A DNA stretch of 64,000 nt from QHWK01 sp035259385 (GCA_035259385.1 DATFWL010000550.1:1-64000); one strand, 5' to 3'; positions 23,661-32,944 are shown, counted from the first letter of the stretch. The notes: generated by a model not told the origin, from the letters alone. Program-made: numbers and translations.

Positions 23661-25898
23661 ATGAAACCCTCTCTCAAGTTGACGCTCGCGTCAGCAGTTG
23701 TCGTGTCGATGATCATCGCGACGGCGGCAACGATGATGTCGCACCGCGCGGCATCGGCCGCCGCCGGTTCGCTGACGATCGAGCAGCTGGTCGACATACG
23801 TCATCCATCGAACCCGATGTGGTCGCCCGACGGCCGGCGAGTGGTCTTCCTGTGGGATCGCGCCGGCGTCTCGAAGGTGTACGTCGTCGATGCGCAGGGC
23901 GCGGCCGCGCCGGGTGAGCTCACGGCGGCTGGTTCGCAACTGAACGGCGCGTTCTGGAGCGCCGACGGCGCTGCGCTGGTGGTGCCGAAAGAGGGCGACC
24001 TCTGGCGCGTGCCCATCGACGGCAGCGCCGCGTCAGCCGTGTGGACGACGCCGGCGGTCGAGTCGGCGATCGTGCCGTCACCTGATGGCAAGCGCGTCGC
24101 GTTCGTACGATCGGCGCCGGGATCGACACCCGCCACGGCCAGCGGTGGCGGCGGACGCGGTCGTGGCGGAGCGGGCGGCAGCGAACTCTTCGTGCGCTCG
24201 CTGGCCGACGGGCGCGAGAACCTCGTCGTCCGCGCCGATCGCCACCCGATCGGCGCGCTGTCGTGGTCCCCTGACGGTCAGACGATCGTGTTCAACGACC
24301 TCAATCCGCCGATTCGTCACGAGCAGACGCCCGACTACTCGGGGGTGAAGATCATCTACACGATCACCGAGAACGTGCCTGGCGAGACGAGCGCCGTCCC
24401 GGCGGCTGGCGGTACGCCGACCTCGCTCGGCGTGCTCGGCGGCTTCGGCGGACGACGGTGGCTCGACGCGCGCCACTTTCTCGTCGATCGCACGTCGACA
24501 GATTTCAAGCGGCGGACGACGTCGCTCGTGGACGTGAGCGGCGGTACGCCGAACGTGCTGCACGAGGACGTCAAAGAAAAATTCTGGAGCATCACCGGCG
24601 ACGCGAACGCCGGCGCGCAGCCGTCCCCCGACGGCAAGTGGATCGCGTTCCTCAGCGATCGCGATGGCTGGGATCATCTCTACGTGATGCCAGCCGATGT
24701 CACCGTCGCGCGAAGGCTGCAGCCGAGCGGCAGCGATGCGATTCAAATCACGAAAGGGAAGTTCGAAGCGTGGCGGCCGGCGTGGTCGCCCGACGGCACG
24801 AAGATCGCCTTCGACGCGAACCAACCCGATCGCTATGGCGACCGCCATCTCTACGTGGCCACGCTCGGATCCGATCCGTCGCACGCGACGATCGCCGCGG
24901 TGACGAGCGGACGCGGGACGAACATCGCGCCGCAATGGTCGCCAGACGGAACGCGCCTGCTGTATCAGCACACCGATCCGCACAACTCCGCGGATCTGTG
25001 GGTGGTCGACGTCGCGTCGAAGAAAACGACGCGGCTCACCGATTCGATGCCGGCGTCGATGGATCGCGCGTCGTTCGTCGAGCCGGAGATGGTGAAGTAC
25101 GCGGGGCCGGACGGGCAGCAGGTACCCGCCTGGCTGTTCGTGCCGAAGAACCTCGACCGGACGAAGAAGCACCCGGCCATCGTCTGGATCCACGGCGACG
25201 GCGTGAACCAGAACTATGACGGCTGGCACGTGCAGCGCAACTACGCCGTCTATTACAGCTTCCACCAGTACCTGCTGCAGCAGGGCTATGTCGTGATCGC
25301 GCCCGACTATCGCGGCAGCATCGGCTACGGCCGCGACTGGCGCGAGGGCGTCTACATGGACGTCGGCGGCAAGGACGCGAAGGACGCCTGGATGGCGGCG
25401 AACTATCTGAAGACGCTCACCTACGTGGACATCGACCGCGTCGGCGTGTGGGGCTTGAGCTATGGCGGCTTCTTCACGCTGATCGCCGTCACCGATCAGC
25501 CGAAGCTGTTCCGCGCCGGCGTCGACGTCGCCGGCGTCGTCGACTACGCGATGTACTACGAGGATCCGTATCACGGCGGCTGGACGGCGAGCCGCATCGG
25601 TACGCCGCAGCAGAACCCGGCGGTTTACGCGAACGCGTCGCCGCTGTCGCATGTCGATCGGCTCGAACGGCCGTTGCTCGTGCTGCACGGCACCTCGGAC
25701 GTCAACGTCCCGTACCTGCATTCCGTGCGGCTCATCGACGAGCTGCTGAAGAAGGGCAAGGGTGATCTGGTGTCGTTCATGACGTATCCGGGCGAGTTCC
25801 ATTACTTCACCCGCGAGCACGTCCTCCGCGACGCGTGGCACCGGGTGGAGGACTTCTTCGACGCGAATCTCAAGCCGAGCGCCGCGGCCACGCACTGA
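23661..25898 (+). CDS. Exported S9-family (prolyl oligopeptidase/DPP-like) serine peptidase
   Basis: 745 aa. A signal peptide or anchor (residues about 10-35) is followed by a WD40/PD40-type beta-propeller with repeated SPDG blades (PMWSPDGRRVVF, SWSPDGQTIVF, PSPDGKWIAFLSDRDGWDH, AWSPDGTKIAF) and an alpha/beta-hydrolase domain. The catalytic triad is Ser600 (WGLSYGG), Asp680 (HGTSDVNVP) and His714 (GEFHYF). It should cleave dipeptides or short peptides outside the cytoplasm. A copy of an interspersed palindrome at 24707-24730 encodes RRLQPSG within the propeller. Divergent from the TonB receptor. Confidence 0.94.
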   Translation: MKPSLKLTLASAVVVSMIIATAATMMSHRAASAAAGSLTIEQLVDIRHPSNPMWSPDGRRVVFLWDRAGVSKVYVVDAQGAAAPGELTAAGSQLNGAFWSADGAALVVPKEGDLWRVPIDGSAASAVWTTPAVESAIVPSPDGKRVAFVRSAPGSTPATASGGGGRGRGGAGGSELFVRSLADGRENLVVRADRHPIGALSWSPDGQTIVFNDLNPPIRHEQTPDYSGVKIIYTITENVPGETSAVPAAGGTPTSLGVLGGFGGRRWLDARHFLVDRTSTDFKRRTTSLVDVSGGTPNVLHEDVKEKFWSITGDANAGAQPSPDGKWIAFLSDRDGWDHLYVMPADVTVARRLQPSGSDAIQITKGKFEAWRPAWSPDGTKIAFDANQPDRYGDRHLYVATLGSDPSHATIAAVTSGRGTNIAPQWSPDGTRLLYQHTDPHNSADLWVVDVASKKTTRLTDSMPASMDRASFVEPEMVKYAGPDGQQVPAWLFVPKNLDRTKKHPAIVWIHGDGVNQNYDGWHVQRNYAVYYSFHQYLLQQGYVVIAPDYRGSIGYGRDWREGVYMDVGGKDAKDAWMAANYLKTLTYVDIDRVGVWGLSYGGFFTLIAVTDQPKLFRAGVDVAGVVDYAMYYEDPYHGGWTASRIGTPQQNPAVYANASPLSHVDRLERPLLVLHGTSDVNVPYLHSVRLIDELLKKGKGDLVSFMTYPGEFHYFTREHVLRDAWHRVEDFFDANLKPSAAATH
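24707..24730 (+). repeat. Interspersed palindrome copy inside the S9 peptidase gene
   Basis: GCGCGAAGGCTGCAGCCGAG matches the family at 15905 and is translated as ARRLQPSG in a propeller loop, an in-frame insertion tolerated by the protein. Confidence 0.6.
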
Positions 25899-25913
25899 CG
25901 CGGCGCCGGCGTC

Positions 25914-25948
25914 GGGGCTGGGGGCTGGGGCTAGGGGCTCGGGGCTCG
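25914..25948 (+). repeat. G-run repeat (GGGGCT units), G-quadruplex-capable
   Basis: Five or more GGGG runs separated by CT, CTA or CTC. Complementary C-rich versions occur at 32946 and 35954. Confidence 0.6.
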
Positions 25949-25985
25949 CGCCTAGCCGGGTGCTCGGCTCAAGCCTTCGCGCGAC
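25949..25985 (+). repeat. Interspersed palindrome copy
   Basis: Reverse orientation copy of the 15905 family preceded by CGCCTAGCCGGG; the same longer unit is found at 48814-48846. Confidence 0.6.
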
Positions 25986-26023
25986 GGAAGAACAGCTCGC
26001 CCCAAGCCCCGAGCCCCGTCTGG

Positions 26024-26029
26024 TACACT
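26024..26029 (+). promoter_or_regulatory. -10 box (TACACT)
   Basis: TACACT ends 6 nt before the ATG at 26036; no ribosome binding site; likely leaderless. Confidence 0.45.
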
Positions 26030-26035
26030 CTCTCT

Positions 26036-26710
26036 ATGCGATCTGCGATCGCGATAGTGATGCTCCTGACCGCGTCTGTTTCGGCGCAGACGCGCCGGCC
26101 GCCCGCGCGCAAACCGCCGCCGGCCGCGGCGCCAAAGACGATCACACCCGAGATGAACTGTCCCGCGCCGCTCGGCGTCGGCGTGAAGACCAAGGTCGCG
26201 TTCTGCGAGGTGATGGCCGGGCGCGATCCTGCCGGCGGCATCCTGATCACCGTGCCGCCTCACAAAGGTCCCGCCACGCTCACCTTCGACCTGCACAACC
26301 TCCACACCTATTCCGAAGAGCAGGTCAAAGCCAAGCGCGCGTTCACACGGTACACGGCCACGATCGGCGTCCTGACCATGGACAACACGCTGATCAGCCG
26401 TGCCGTCGTGCAGAACGAGTTCCGCGCGGCTGGAGATCTCGTCGACCGCGTCGGCGGCGGTGCGGGGCCGGGCGGCGTGAAGGCGGTGGCCCCGACCGGG
26501 ACCGAGGCGGTGTCGATCGAGATCCCGGAGGGTGAGGACAAGGTGAGCCTCCTCGGCGAGAAGCTGACCGTCGATCGCATGGACGGCACCGCCACCTATA
26601 CACAGGCGGGCCGCCCGATCGCGGTCGTGAGCAACGTCATGCTCGAGTACCGGCCGGGGCCGCCGCCGAAGGCGCCGGCGCCGAAAGCCACGGCCGCGAA
26701 AAAGCGGTAG
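26036..26710 (+). CDS. Exported protein of unknown function
   Basis: 224 aa. A signal peptide ends after SVSAQ, followed by a Pro/Arg/Lys-rich linker, then a beta-rich domain containing CPAPLGVGVKTKVAFCEVM (two Cys that could form a disulfide) and FDLHNLHTYSEEQV. A short Ala/Pro/Lys tail ends the protein. No family is recognised. It sits upstream of an exported RidA-like gene (21 nt gap), so the two may form an operon with the membrane genes after it. Confidence 0.7.
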   Translation: MRSAIAIVMLLTASVSAQTRRPPARKPPPAAAPKTITPEMNCPAPLGVGVKTKVAFCEVMAGRDPAGGILITVPPHKGPATLTFDLHNLHTYSEEQVKAKRAFTRYTATIGVLTMDNTLISRAVVQNEFRAAGDLVDRVGGGAGPGGVKAVAPTGTEAVSIEIPEGEDKVSLLGEKLTVDRMDGTATYTQAGRPIAVVSNVMLEYRPGPPPKAPAPKATAAKKR

Positions 26711-26731
26711 GCCGGGCGACAGGAGGAATCG

Positions 26732-27217
26732 ATGCGTATTGCACTGACCGTGGCGTTGCTGCTCGTTCCTGTCCTCGCGTTCGCGCAGGCGCGCGCGCCG
26801 CAGGTGAAGCGGACGAACCCGCCGGCGCTGTCCAAGCCGACCGGATACACACACATCGTCGAAGTCACCGGCCCGGCGAAGACGATCTACGTCTCGGGGC
26901 AGATCGCCTACGACAAGGACGGGAACCTGGTCGGCGCCGGCGATATGAAGGCACAGGCCGAGCAGGTGTTCAAGAACCTCGAGGCGGCGCTGACGGCGGC
27001 CGGCGCGAAGTTCTCGGATGTCGTCAAGATGAACAGCTACATCACGGACATGTCGAAGGTGCAGGCGGTCCGGGACGTGCGCACGAAGTACTTCGCGGAG
27101 ACGACGCCGGCCAGCACGTTCGTCGAAGTGAAGGGCCTGGTCCGGCCCGAACTGCTGCTCGAGATCGAAGTCGTCGCCGTCGTCGCGGCGCCGGGAGGTA
27201 CGGCGTCGTCGCGATAG
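26732..27217 (+). CDS. Exported RidA/YjgF-family protein
   Basis: 161 aa. RidA-type enzymes deaminate reactive enamine/imine intermediates; the trimeric fold is recognisable from YVSGQIAYDKDGNLVGAGDM, QAEQVFKNLEAALTAAGAKF and the C-terminal FVEVKGLVRPELLLEIE, which carries the conserved Arg. Unlike classic cytosolic RidA it has a signal peptide (MRIALTVALLLVPVLAFAQA), so it should act in the periplasm. A good AGGAGG lies 7 nt before the ATG. Its extracytoplasmic substrate is unknown. Confidence 0.9.
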   Translation: MRIALTVALLLVPVLAFAQARAPQVKRTNPPALSKPTGYTHIVEVTGPAKTIYVSGQIAYDKDGNLVGAGDMKAQAEQVFKNLEAALTAAGAKFSDVVKMNSYITDMSKVQAVRDVRTKYFAETTPASTFVEVKGLVRPELLLEIEVVAVVAAPGGTASSR

Positions 27218-27220
27218 CCG

Positions 27221-28159
27221 ATGGCGACTGAGCGCTACCTGGAGGAGTGGCGGACCGCGGATCTCATCACCGCGGAGCAGCACGCGCTCCTCCTGACCAT
27301 CGTCCGCAGGCAGCGCTTCGCGGTCTTTCTCGAGCTCAACGCGCTGCTCTATCTCGGCGTCGTCGCGATTGCGGGCGGCATTGGCTGGACGCTGCGCGAG
27401 CATTTCGCGACAGCCGGCGATGCCGTCGTCTTCGTCACGCTGGCCGCCATCTTCGCCGGCTGTCTCTGGTACTGCTTCACTCGCGCGCTGCCGTTCTCGC
27501 CCGAGCAGGTCGCGGCGCCAACCTTCTCTTTCGACTACATCCTGTATCTCGGATGCCTGGTGTTCGCCGCCGGAATCGCATACCTCGAGTACCGGTTTCG
27601 GCTGCTCGGCGTCGACTGGCACTATTACCTGCTCGGGTCGGCCGCGCTGTACGTCGCCCTCGCCTACCGCTTTGACAACCGCTTCGTCCTGTCACTCGGC
27701 CTGTCGACGTTGGGCGGGTGGTTCGGCGTCCGCTTCTCGGAATCGACGTTCTTCGGCGGCTCGATGCGCGAGATCGCTCTCGCCTACGGTATCGCTGTCG
27801 CGGGAACTGGACTCGTATTCGATCGCCTCCGGATCAAACGGCACTTGCTCGAAGCCTACCTGCACATCGCGGTGAACGCAGTGCTGTTCGCCCTCGCCTC
27901 GGGAACCGTGGATCGGTCGCTGGTCGTCTGGCCGCTCGCGCTCGCCGTCGCGTGCGCGGTGGCTATCGAGCGAGGCATCCGCTTCAGGCGCTTTGCCTTC
28001 GTCGTCTACGGCGTGGTCTACGGGTATGTCGGCCTCAGCGCAGAAATCCTGCGCGGGATGCATCGCGACACGTCGATCCTCGGGTACTTCGTGATCTCCG
28101 CGGCGGCGGTCGTCGTCGGCCTCGTCCTGCTGTCGCGCCGGTTCGGACGCGAGGAATGA
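27221..28159 (+). CDS. DUF2157-like membrane protein
   Basis: 312 aa. A short cytosolic N-terminus (WRTADLITAEQHALLLTIV, the 'leave by repeat unit' look of DUF2157) is followed by about nine membrane helices. No catalytic motif. It begins 3 nt after the RidA stop and its own stop overlaps the next gene (ATGA), so all are probably co-transcribed. Function unknown. Confidence 0.78.
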   Translation: MATERYLEEWRTADLITAEQHALLLTIVRRQRFAVFLELNALLYLGVVAIAGGIGWTLREHFATAGDAVVFVTLAAIFAGCLWYCFTRALPFSPEQVAAPTFSFDYILYLGCLVFAAGIAYLEYRFRLLGVDWHYYLLGSAALYVALAYRFDNRFVLSLGLSTLGGWFGVRFSESTFFGGSMREIALAYGIAVAGTGLVFDRLRIKRHLLEAYLHIAVNAVLFALASGTVDRSLVVWPLALAVACAVAIERGIRFRRFAFVVYGVVYGYVGLSAEILRGMHRDTSILGYFVISAAAVVVGLVLLSRRFGREE

Positions 28160-29325
28160 GCTGCTACACGCGCGAGGATGAGGAGCGGATTCGGATGCAG
28201 GCGCACGTGCGTGCCTGGGGTCGCGCCGGCCTTCTCGACGCCGACCAGGTCAGCACGCTGGACACGCGCCTGCGGACGCCGTTGCGGCGAACGAATGTCT
28301 TCCTGCGGGCGGTGCTCGCGCTGTTCACGGCCCTGATCGTCGCGGCAGCGGTCGCTCTGGTCTTCGTGTCGTTCAACATCTCCGGCGATGTCGCGTCGAC
28401 GATCACCCTCGTGATCGCTGCCGTCGCCTGCGGCGCGGTGGCCGAATATCTGATCGCATCCTTTCGCGTGTATCGCTACGGCGTCGAGGAGACGCTCGCG
28501 GTGGCGGCGGCGGTGCTGGTCGCGTTCGCCGTCGTTCGGTGGGCGGGCCCGATTGCGCTGCCGCATGACCGTGAGCTCGCGATGCTGGTTGGATCGGCCT
28601 GCGGGTTCGCGGTGTATCGGCGATTCGGGCTGGTCTATGCCGCGGTCGCGGCAACGATCTGCGCCGCAATCGTCCCGTTCGGGCTGGATGTCGGTGCGCC
28701 GGCGCAACGCATGATCGCGGCAGCGATCTTCAGCGCGATGCTCGTCTGGGCACGCCCGCTTCGACGTCGTCATGGCGATGATTTCCCGGGGGACGACTAC
28801 GCGATCCTGCAGGCCGCGGCGTACGCCGGCGTCTATGTCTCGCTGAATCTCCACTTGTTCGATGACATCGGCGGAGCCTCACCCACCACGGTCGCCGCAT
28901 GGTTCTACTGGACCACCTACGTCGCCATCTGGCTCCTTCCAATCGCCGGACTGGCGGTCAGCATCCGCGACAGGGATCGGCCGCTGCTGACCGTCGCGCT
29001 CGCGTCGGCGCTGGCGACGCTCGCGACCAACAAACCGTATCTGGGCTGGGAGCGACAGACGTGGGATCCGATTCTGCTCGGTGTCCTGCTGATCGTCGTC
29101 GCGACCGTGGCGCGGCGCTGGCTGGCGAGCGGACCCGACGGCCAGCGCCGCGGCTTCACGGCGGCGCGGATTCTCGAGGGCGATCGCGACGCCTTGACCG
29201 CGATCGCGACCGCGTCCGCCGCGTGGCCGCGTGGGGCGCATCAGGCGGCGACGCCGGCCCAATCGTCGCCGTCGCCGTTTGAAGGCGGCCGATCCGGTGG
29301 CGGCGGCGGTGGCGCGGCCTACTGA
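28156..29325 (+). CDS. DUF2157-like membrane protein
   Basis: 389 aa, related in plan to the preceding protein: N-terminal cytosolic helices (RAWGRAGLLDADQVSTLDTR) and then about ten membrane segments. The C-terminus is a low-complexity Ser/Pro/Gly tail ending in a run of glycines. ATG 28156 overlaps the previous stop. The role of DUF2157 proteins is not established; pairing suggests a heteromeric membrane complex. Confidence 0.78.
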   Translation: MSCYTREDEERIRMQAHVRAWGRAGLLDADQVSTLDTRLRTPLRRTNVFLRAVLALFTALIVAAAVALVFVSFNISGDVASTITLVIAAVACGAVAEYLIASFRVYRYGVEETLAVAAAVLVAFAVVRWAGPIALPHDRELAMLVGSACGFAVYRRFGLVYAAVAATICAAIVPFGLDVGAPAQRMIAAAIFSAMLVWARPLRRRHGDDFPGDDYAILQAAAYAGVYVSLNLHLFDDIGGASPTTVAAWFYWTTYVAIWLLPIAGLAVSIRDRDRPLLTVALASALATLATNKPYLGWERQTWDPILLGVLLIVVATVARRWLASGPDGQRRGFTAARILEGDRDALTAIATASAAWPRGAHQAATPAQSSPSPFEGGRSGGGGGGAAY

Positions 29326-29332
29326 ACTGAGA

Positions 29333-29407
29333 AGGGGATTCGGGATTTGGGATTTGGGATTCGGGATTGGGGATTGGGGATTGGGGATTGGGGATTGGGG
29401 ATTGGGG
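29333..29407 (+). repeat. GGGGATT heptamer tandem repeat
   Basis: About ten 7-base units, degenerate first (GGGATTC, GGGATTT) and then six identical GGGGATT. The plus strand can form G-quadruplexes. It occupies the first part of the 347-bp gap between 29325 and 29673. Confidence 0.85.
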
Positions 29408-29468
29408 TGATCGGGTGGACGGTCAACGCTCGTGCAACAGGCGAGCGGTTCTCGTTTCGCTGCAGCAC

Positions 29469-29540
29469 GTGTCCGGCTTTAGCCGGACTTCCTCCTCCTA
29501 AGACACCGAGAATTCCTTAGGAAATCTCGGTGTGTCCGGT
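29469..29540. repeat. Composite palindromic intergenic element
   Basis: A hairpin GTCCGGCTTTAGCCGGAC (29471-29488), a CTCCTCCTAAG linker and a second hairpin with arms ACACCGAGA and TCTCGGTGT (29503-29533), then a partial GTCCGG copy. The first hairpin matches 5231-5248. I see no gene in the rest of this gap. Confidence 0.7.
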
Positions 29541-29672
29541 TTGATGCGCGAGTGCCACCGCGCCTGACCCGCTGAAGGCCGACACCGACCGGGCGCCGGC
29601 GATCGGGGTCCGCGAGGGCGTCGCGCCGGACGGGCTCGCTGACAAGGGCGAGCACCGTCCGGCCTGCGTCGA

Positions 29673-30248
29673 TCAGAAGCCGCAATACATGTCGGGATCG
29701 ATCCCCTTCTCCGCCCCCTCGATGGTGAACTCCATTTTGTAGTAACGGCCGATCGCTCGTCCGAGCGGCGTCTCGGAGCGGGCGACGTACAACTTCGTCG
29801 TATCGTCGGCTGACTGCTCGACCTCCGTCGAAGGCACGGGGAATGGACGATACGCTGGCTCAAACCCGGGCGGCGTCGGGCACTGCGCGAAGTGCGGCGA
29901 CGGCTTGATGTCAGTGATCCTGAACCTGCGCTCGCTCCACCAGACAGCCTTCTGTTTCTGATCGTAGGAGAGCGTCAGGATCGTTTCCGGATGAGTGTCG
30001 TGGACATGCGGATGCTCGTGGAGCTTCTTGCCGACGCAATGCCACGGTTTTCCGCCGAACACGACGATGTCGGTCGGCCGCGCCGTCGCGCATTGTTTTG
30101 CGGCCTCATCGAGCTGCTGATCGCTTGGGCCCTTCGATGACACCGTGCCAATGGCCTCGGTTGGCTCGACGAAGATGATGTGGACGGGCACATCTCCCGT
30201 GGTCCTGGACTCGGGTCCCGCCGACGTCTGAGTTGCTGTTTCAGCCAT
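29673..30248 (-). CDS. Protein of unknown function
   Basis: 191 aa, soluble, no signal peptide. Notable features are a His-rich stretch (GKKLHEHPHVHDTHPETI) and a beta-rich middle (LTLSYDQKQKAVWWSERRF). It ends in DPDMYCGF. No family is recognised. It lies 25 nt downstream of the Ser/Thr kinase gene on the same strand with a GGAGG site of its own, so it is probably co-transcribed and could be a kinase-related partner; this is inference. Confidence 0.68.
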   Translation of the reverse strand: MAETATQTSAGPESRTTGDVPVHIIFVEPTEAIGTVSSKGPSDQQLDEAAKQCATARPTDIVVFGGKPWHCVGKKLHEHPHVHDTHPETILTLSYDQKQKAVWWSERRFRITDIKPSPHFAQCPTPPGFEPAYRPFPVPSTEVEQSADDTTKLYVARSETPLGRAIGRYYKMEFTIEGAEKGIDPDMYCGF

Positions 30249-30273
30249 CGTCCCCTCCCGCGCGCAGGCGCTT

Positions 30274-32862
30274 CTATTTCTCTGACGTCGGCAGGCGTAA
30301 ATCGTTCCGCACCGAATCGAGCTCCACCCAGTCGTGGATCTCCGCGGGCGTCAGGCCGTGGCTGATCGCCCGCGCGAGCCAGTCGAGGGCGGCGGCGCGA
30401 TCTCCGACATCCATCCACACCACTGCGCCGAAGGCGAGCACGTGCGGATCGGCCACGTCCGGGGGCAACCGGTTCATCTCGTCACGCGCTTTCGCCTTTT
30501 CGCCGGTCTTCGCGTAGAACGCCGCGAGGCTGATCCGCGCCTCGATGTCGGCGGGATTGACCGAGAGATCCTGCGACGCCAGGGCGATCGCCTGCGCGTA
30601 CAGCGCGTTGGCCTGGTCACGCTTGCCGGCCAGGTAGGAAGCGCGCGCCATGCCGCCCACCACGATGTAGCCGTCGGGGCCGACGCGGCGGGCTGCCGCG
30701 AACTGCTCGATCGCCTCGTCGAAGCGGCGGAGCTTCGACAGCGTCGAGGCCCAGTTCGAGTAGGCAGCGACGCTGGGGGCGAGCGCGACCGATTTGCGAC
30801 ATGCGGCGATCGCCTCGTCGTAGCGGCCGATCGATCCGTAGAGGCCGCCGAGAGTGGCGTAGACGCGCGCGTTGTCTGGCGTCAGCGCGGCCGCGATCTC
30901 GTACTCGCGCACGGCGTCGGCATACCGTGCGTGTTCGCGGTAGAACGTGCCGAGCCAGACGTGCGTCGCCCAGTACTGCGGCCGCAGCGCGATCGCGCGG
31001 CGGTAGGTGGCTTCCGCCTCCGCGTTGGCGCCCTGGCGCGCCTGCGCGCGGGCCAGGCCGAGGGTTGCTTCGTCGCTGGTCGGCTCGCGGTCGACTGCCC
31101 GCTGGAACTCGCCGGCCGCGACGTCGTACGCGCCGGTGCCGAGCGCGATCGTACCAAGGCAGACGTGCGAGGCCGGCAGTTCGCCATCGAGCGTTGCCGC
31201 CTGCGCGCACGAGGCGCGTGCGTCGTCGGCATGACGCGCCTGATGCGAGGCCTCGAACTTCTGCCACAGCGCCTGGCCGCGCGCGGCGTACGCTGCTGCG
31301 AACCGGGCGTCGAGCGCGATCGCGCGATCGAGCAGATCGATGGCGGCGTCGACGTTCTCCGGATGCTGGTACTCGAGCAGGCGACCGCGCGCCTCGAGGT
31401 AGAGGTCGAGCGCGCCAGGCGCTCGCGTGCCGCTCGCGCGCAGCGCCTCGCGCTCCGCCGGATCGAGCCGCAGCGCGAGCGCTGATTCCGCCCAGGTCGC
31501 GACGCGATCCTGGAGGTCGAACGGATCGCCGGCAGCGGCGGTGGTCGAGAAGCCGTCGATCTGCCGCAGCGTGGCGGCGTCGACGAACACGTAGTTGATC
31601 CGCAGCATGTCGCCGGCGCGGACGATCGAACCGTCGAGCACGATCGTCGCGCCCAGTTCGCGCCGCGCCTGCGCGGCATCGACGACGTTGCGGCGGCGTG
31701 CTTCGAGCGTGGACGTGATCTGTATGCCGCGTCGGCTGGCGAGCGGCGTCATCTTCGCGCTCAGCGTGTCCGTGAGGCCGTTGCAGTAGGCCTCGGCCAC
31801 GGCGTCGCCGCTGCCGCGGCAGGGGAGAATGACGAGGTTGCGAGGCTCGACGTGCGCCGCCGTGACACCGGACCGGCGAGCGGTGCCGTTGTCTGGCGCC
31901 TGCCTCCACAGCCACGCCGACGCGCCAACAGTCGCAAGAATGAGCGCCGCGGCGGCGGTGGCCAGCCTGCGTCGACCGGAGGGCGGCGGCGGGTCGACGG
32001 TGTGTGGACCGCCGGCTGCCCACTCGAGCTCGCGCGAAAGATCGGCGGCGTCCTGCCACCGCTTGTCCGGATCCTTGGCGAGCGCCGTGGCCACGATGCG
32101 CTCGACCGACGCCGGCGTGTCCGGCCGCAGCGCCGCGATCGGCGGCGGATCCTCGGTCATGATCGCCGCGATCAGGCTGGCCTGACTCGCGTGCGTGAAC
32201 GCGCGTCGGCCGGTGATCATCTCGTAGAGGATCAATCCGAGTGCGTAGATGTCGGTGCGCGCATCGACCGTCCGTCCCGCCAGTTGCTCGGGCGACATGT
32301 AGGCGATCGTGCCAATCAGCGTCCCTTCAGGGCTGAGGCCGTCGATCGTCGTCTCGTCGTTCGGCGGCGATTCCAGAAGAGTACGGTCGCGGAGCTTCGC
32401 GAGACCGAAATCGAGCAGCTTGACGCCCGATTCGGTCAGCATCACGTTGCTCGGCTTCAGGTCGCGGTGAATGATCCCTTCGCGGTGGGCGCGCGCCAGC
32501 GCCCCCGCCAGCGCGACGCCGTGCCGCAGCGACTCGCGAAGCGGCATCGGCTCTCGGGCGAGGCGCGTCGCCAGCGTTTCGCCCTCGAGATACTCCATGA
32601 CCAGGAACTCGGTGCCGCCGTCCTCGCCGACGTCGTAGAGCGTGCAGATGTGCGGGTGGTTCAGGCGGGCGATCGCGCGCGCTTCGCGTTCGAAGCGCTG
32701 CCGGCGTCCCGGCCGTTCGGCGCCATCGGCGGCGAGGACCTTGATCGCGACCGTGCGGCCGACGCGGGTGTCGACGGCGCGGTAGACCTCGCCCATCCCG
32801 CCCCGGCCGAGCAGGGCGATCACCTCGTACGGCCCCAGACGAGCGCCGTTTGGCAGAGCCAC
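30274..32862 (-). CDS. Transmembrane Ser/Thr protein kinase with TPR repeats
   Basis: About 862 aa. An N-terminal Hanks-type kinase (GRGGMGEVYRA glycine loop, AIKVL lysine, HRDLKPSNVML catalytic loop, DFGLAKL, SPEQLAG) is followed by a single membrane helix (around 320; ATAAAALILATVGASAWLW), a TolB-N-like domain (DAVAEAYCNGLTDTLSAKM) and about ten TPR units up to the C-terminus. It would phosphorylate cytosolic targets in response to signals sensed outside. GTG 32862 is preferred since it gives the family N-terminus and has a CATAAT box 12 nt ahead; an in-frame GTG at 32895 adds 11 residues. Confidence 0.92.
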   Translation of the reverse strand: MALPNGARLGPYEVIALLGRGGMGEVYRAVDTRVGRTVAIKVLAADGAERPGRRQRFEREARAIARLNHPHICTLYDVGEDGGTEFLVMEYLEGETLATRLAREPMPLRESLRHGVALAGALARAHREGIIHRDLKPSNVMLTESGVKLLDFGLAKLRDRTLLESPPNDETTIDGLSPEGTLIGTIAYMSPEQLAGRTVDARTDIYALGLILYEMITGRRAFTHASQASLIAAIMTEDPPPIAALRPDTPASVERIVATALAKDPDKRWQDAADLSRELEWAAGGPHTVDPPPPSGRRRLATAAAALILATVGASAWLWRQAPDNGTARRSGVTAAHVEPRNLVILPCRGSGDAVAEAYCNGLTDTLSAKMTPLASRRGIQITSTLEARRRNVVDAAQARRELGATIVLDGSIVRAGDMLRINYVFVDAATLRQIDGFSTTAAAGDPFDLQDRVATWAESALALRLDPAEREALRASGTRAPGALDLYLEARGRLLEYQHPENVDAAIDLLDRAIALDARFAAAYAARGQALWQKFEASHQARHADDARASCAQAATLDGELPASHVCLGTIALGTGAYDVAAGEFQRAVDREPTSDEATLGLARAQARQGANAEAEATYRRAIALRPQYWATHVWLGTFYREHARYADAVREYEIAAALTPDNARVYATLGGLYGSIGRYDEAIAACRKSVALAPSVAAYSNWASTLSKLRRFDEAIEQFAAARRVGPDGYIVVGGMARASYLAGKRDQANALYAQAIALASQDLSVNPADIEARISLAAFYAKTGEKAKARDEMNRLPPDVADPHVLAFGAVVWMDVGDRAAALDWLARAISHGLTPAEIHDWVELDSVRNDLRLPTSEK

Positions 32863-32903
32863 GGGGAAGCTCTGATTATGCGGCGTTGCCCACACAGCCG
32901 AGT

Positions 32904-32944
32904 GAAAAAGAAGAAGGGCGCGACCGCGTGAGCGATCGTGCCCT
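32904..32944 (-). terminator. Intrinsic terminator of the first radical SAM gene
   Basis: On the minus strand, 42 nt past the stop, arms AGGGCACGA/TCGCGCCCT are followed by TTCTTCTTTTT. The hairpin is a near copy of the one at 35913, and both abut C-rich CTAGCCCC repeats. Confidence 0.7.

Noticed and set aside
29333..29407. CRISPR array
   Set aside because: Units are 7 bases with no spacers; it is a simple tandem repeat. No cas gene is in the window.
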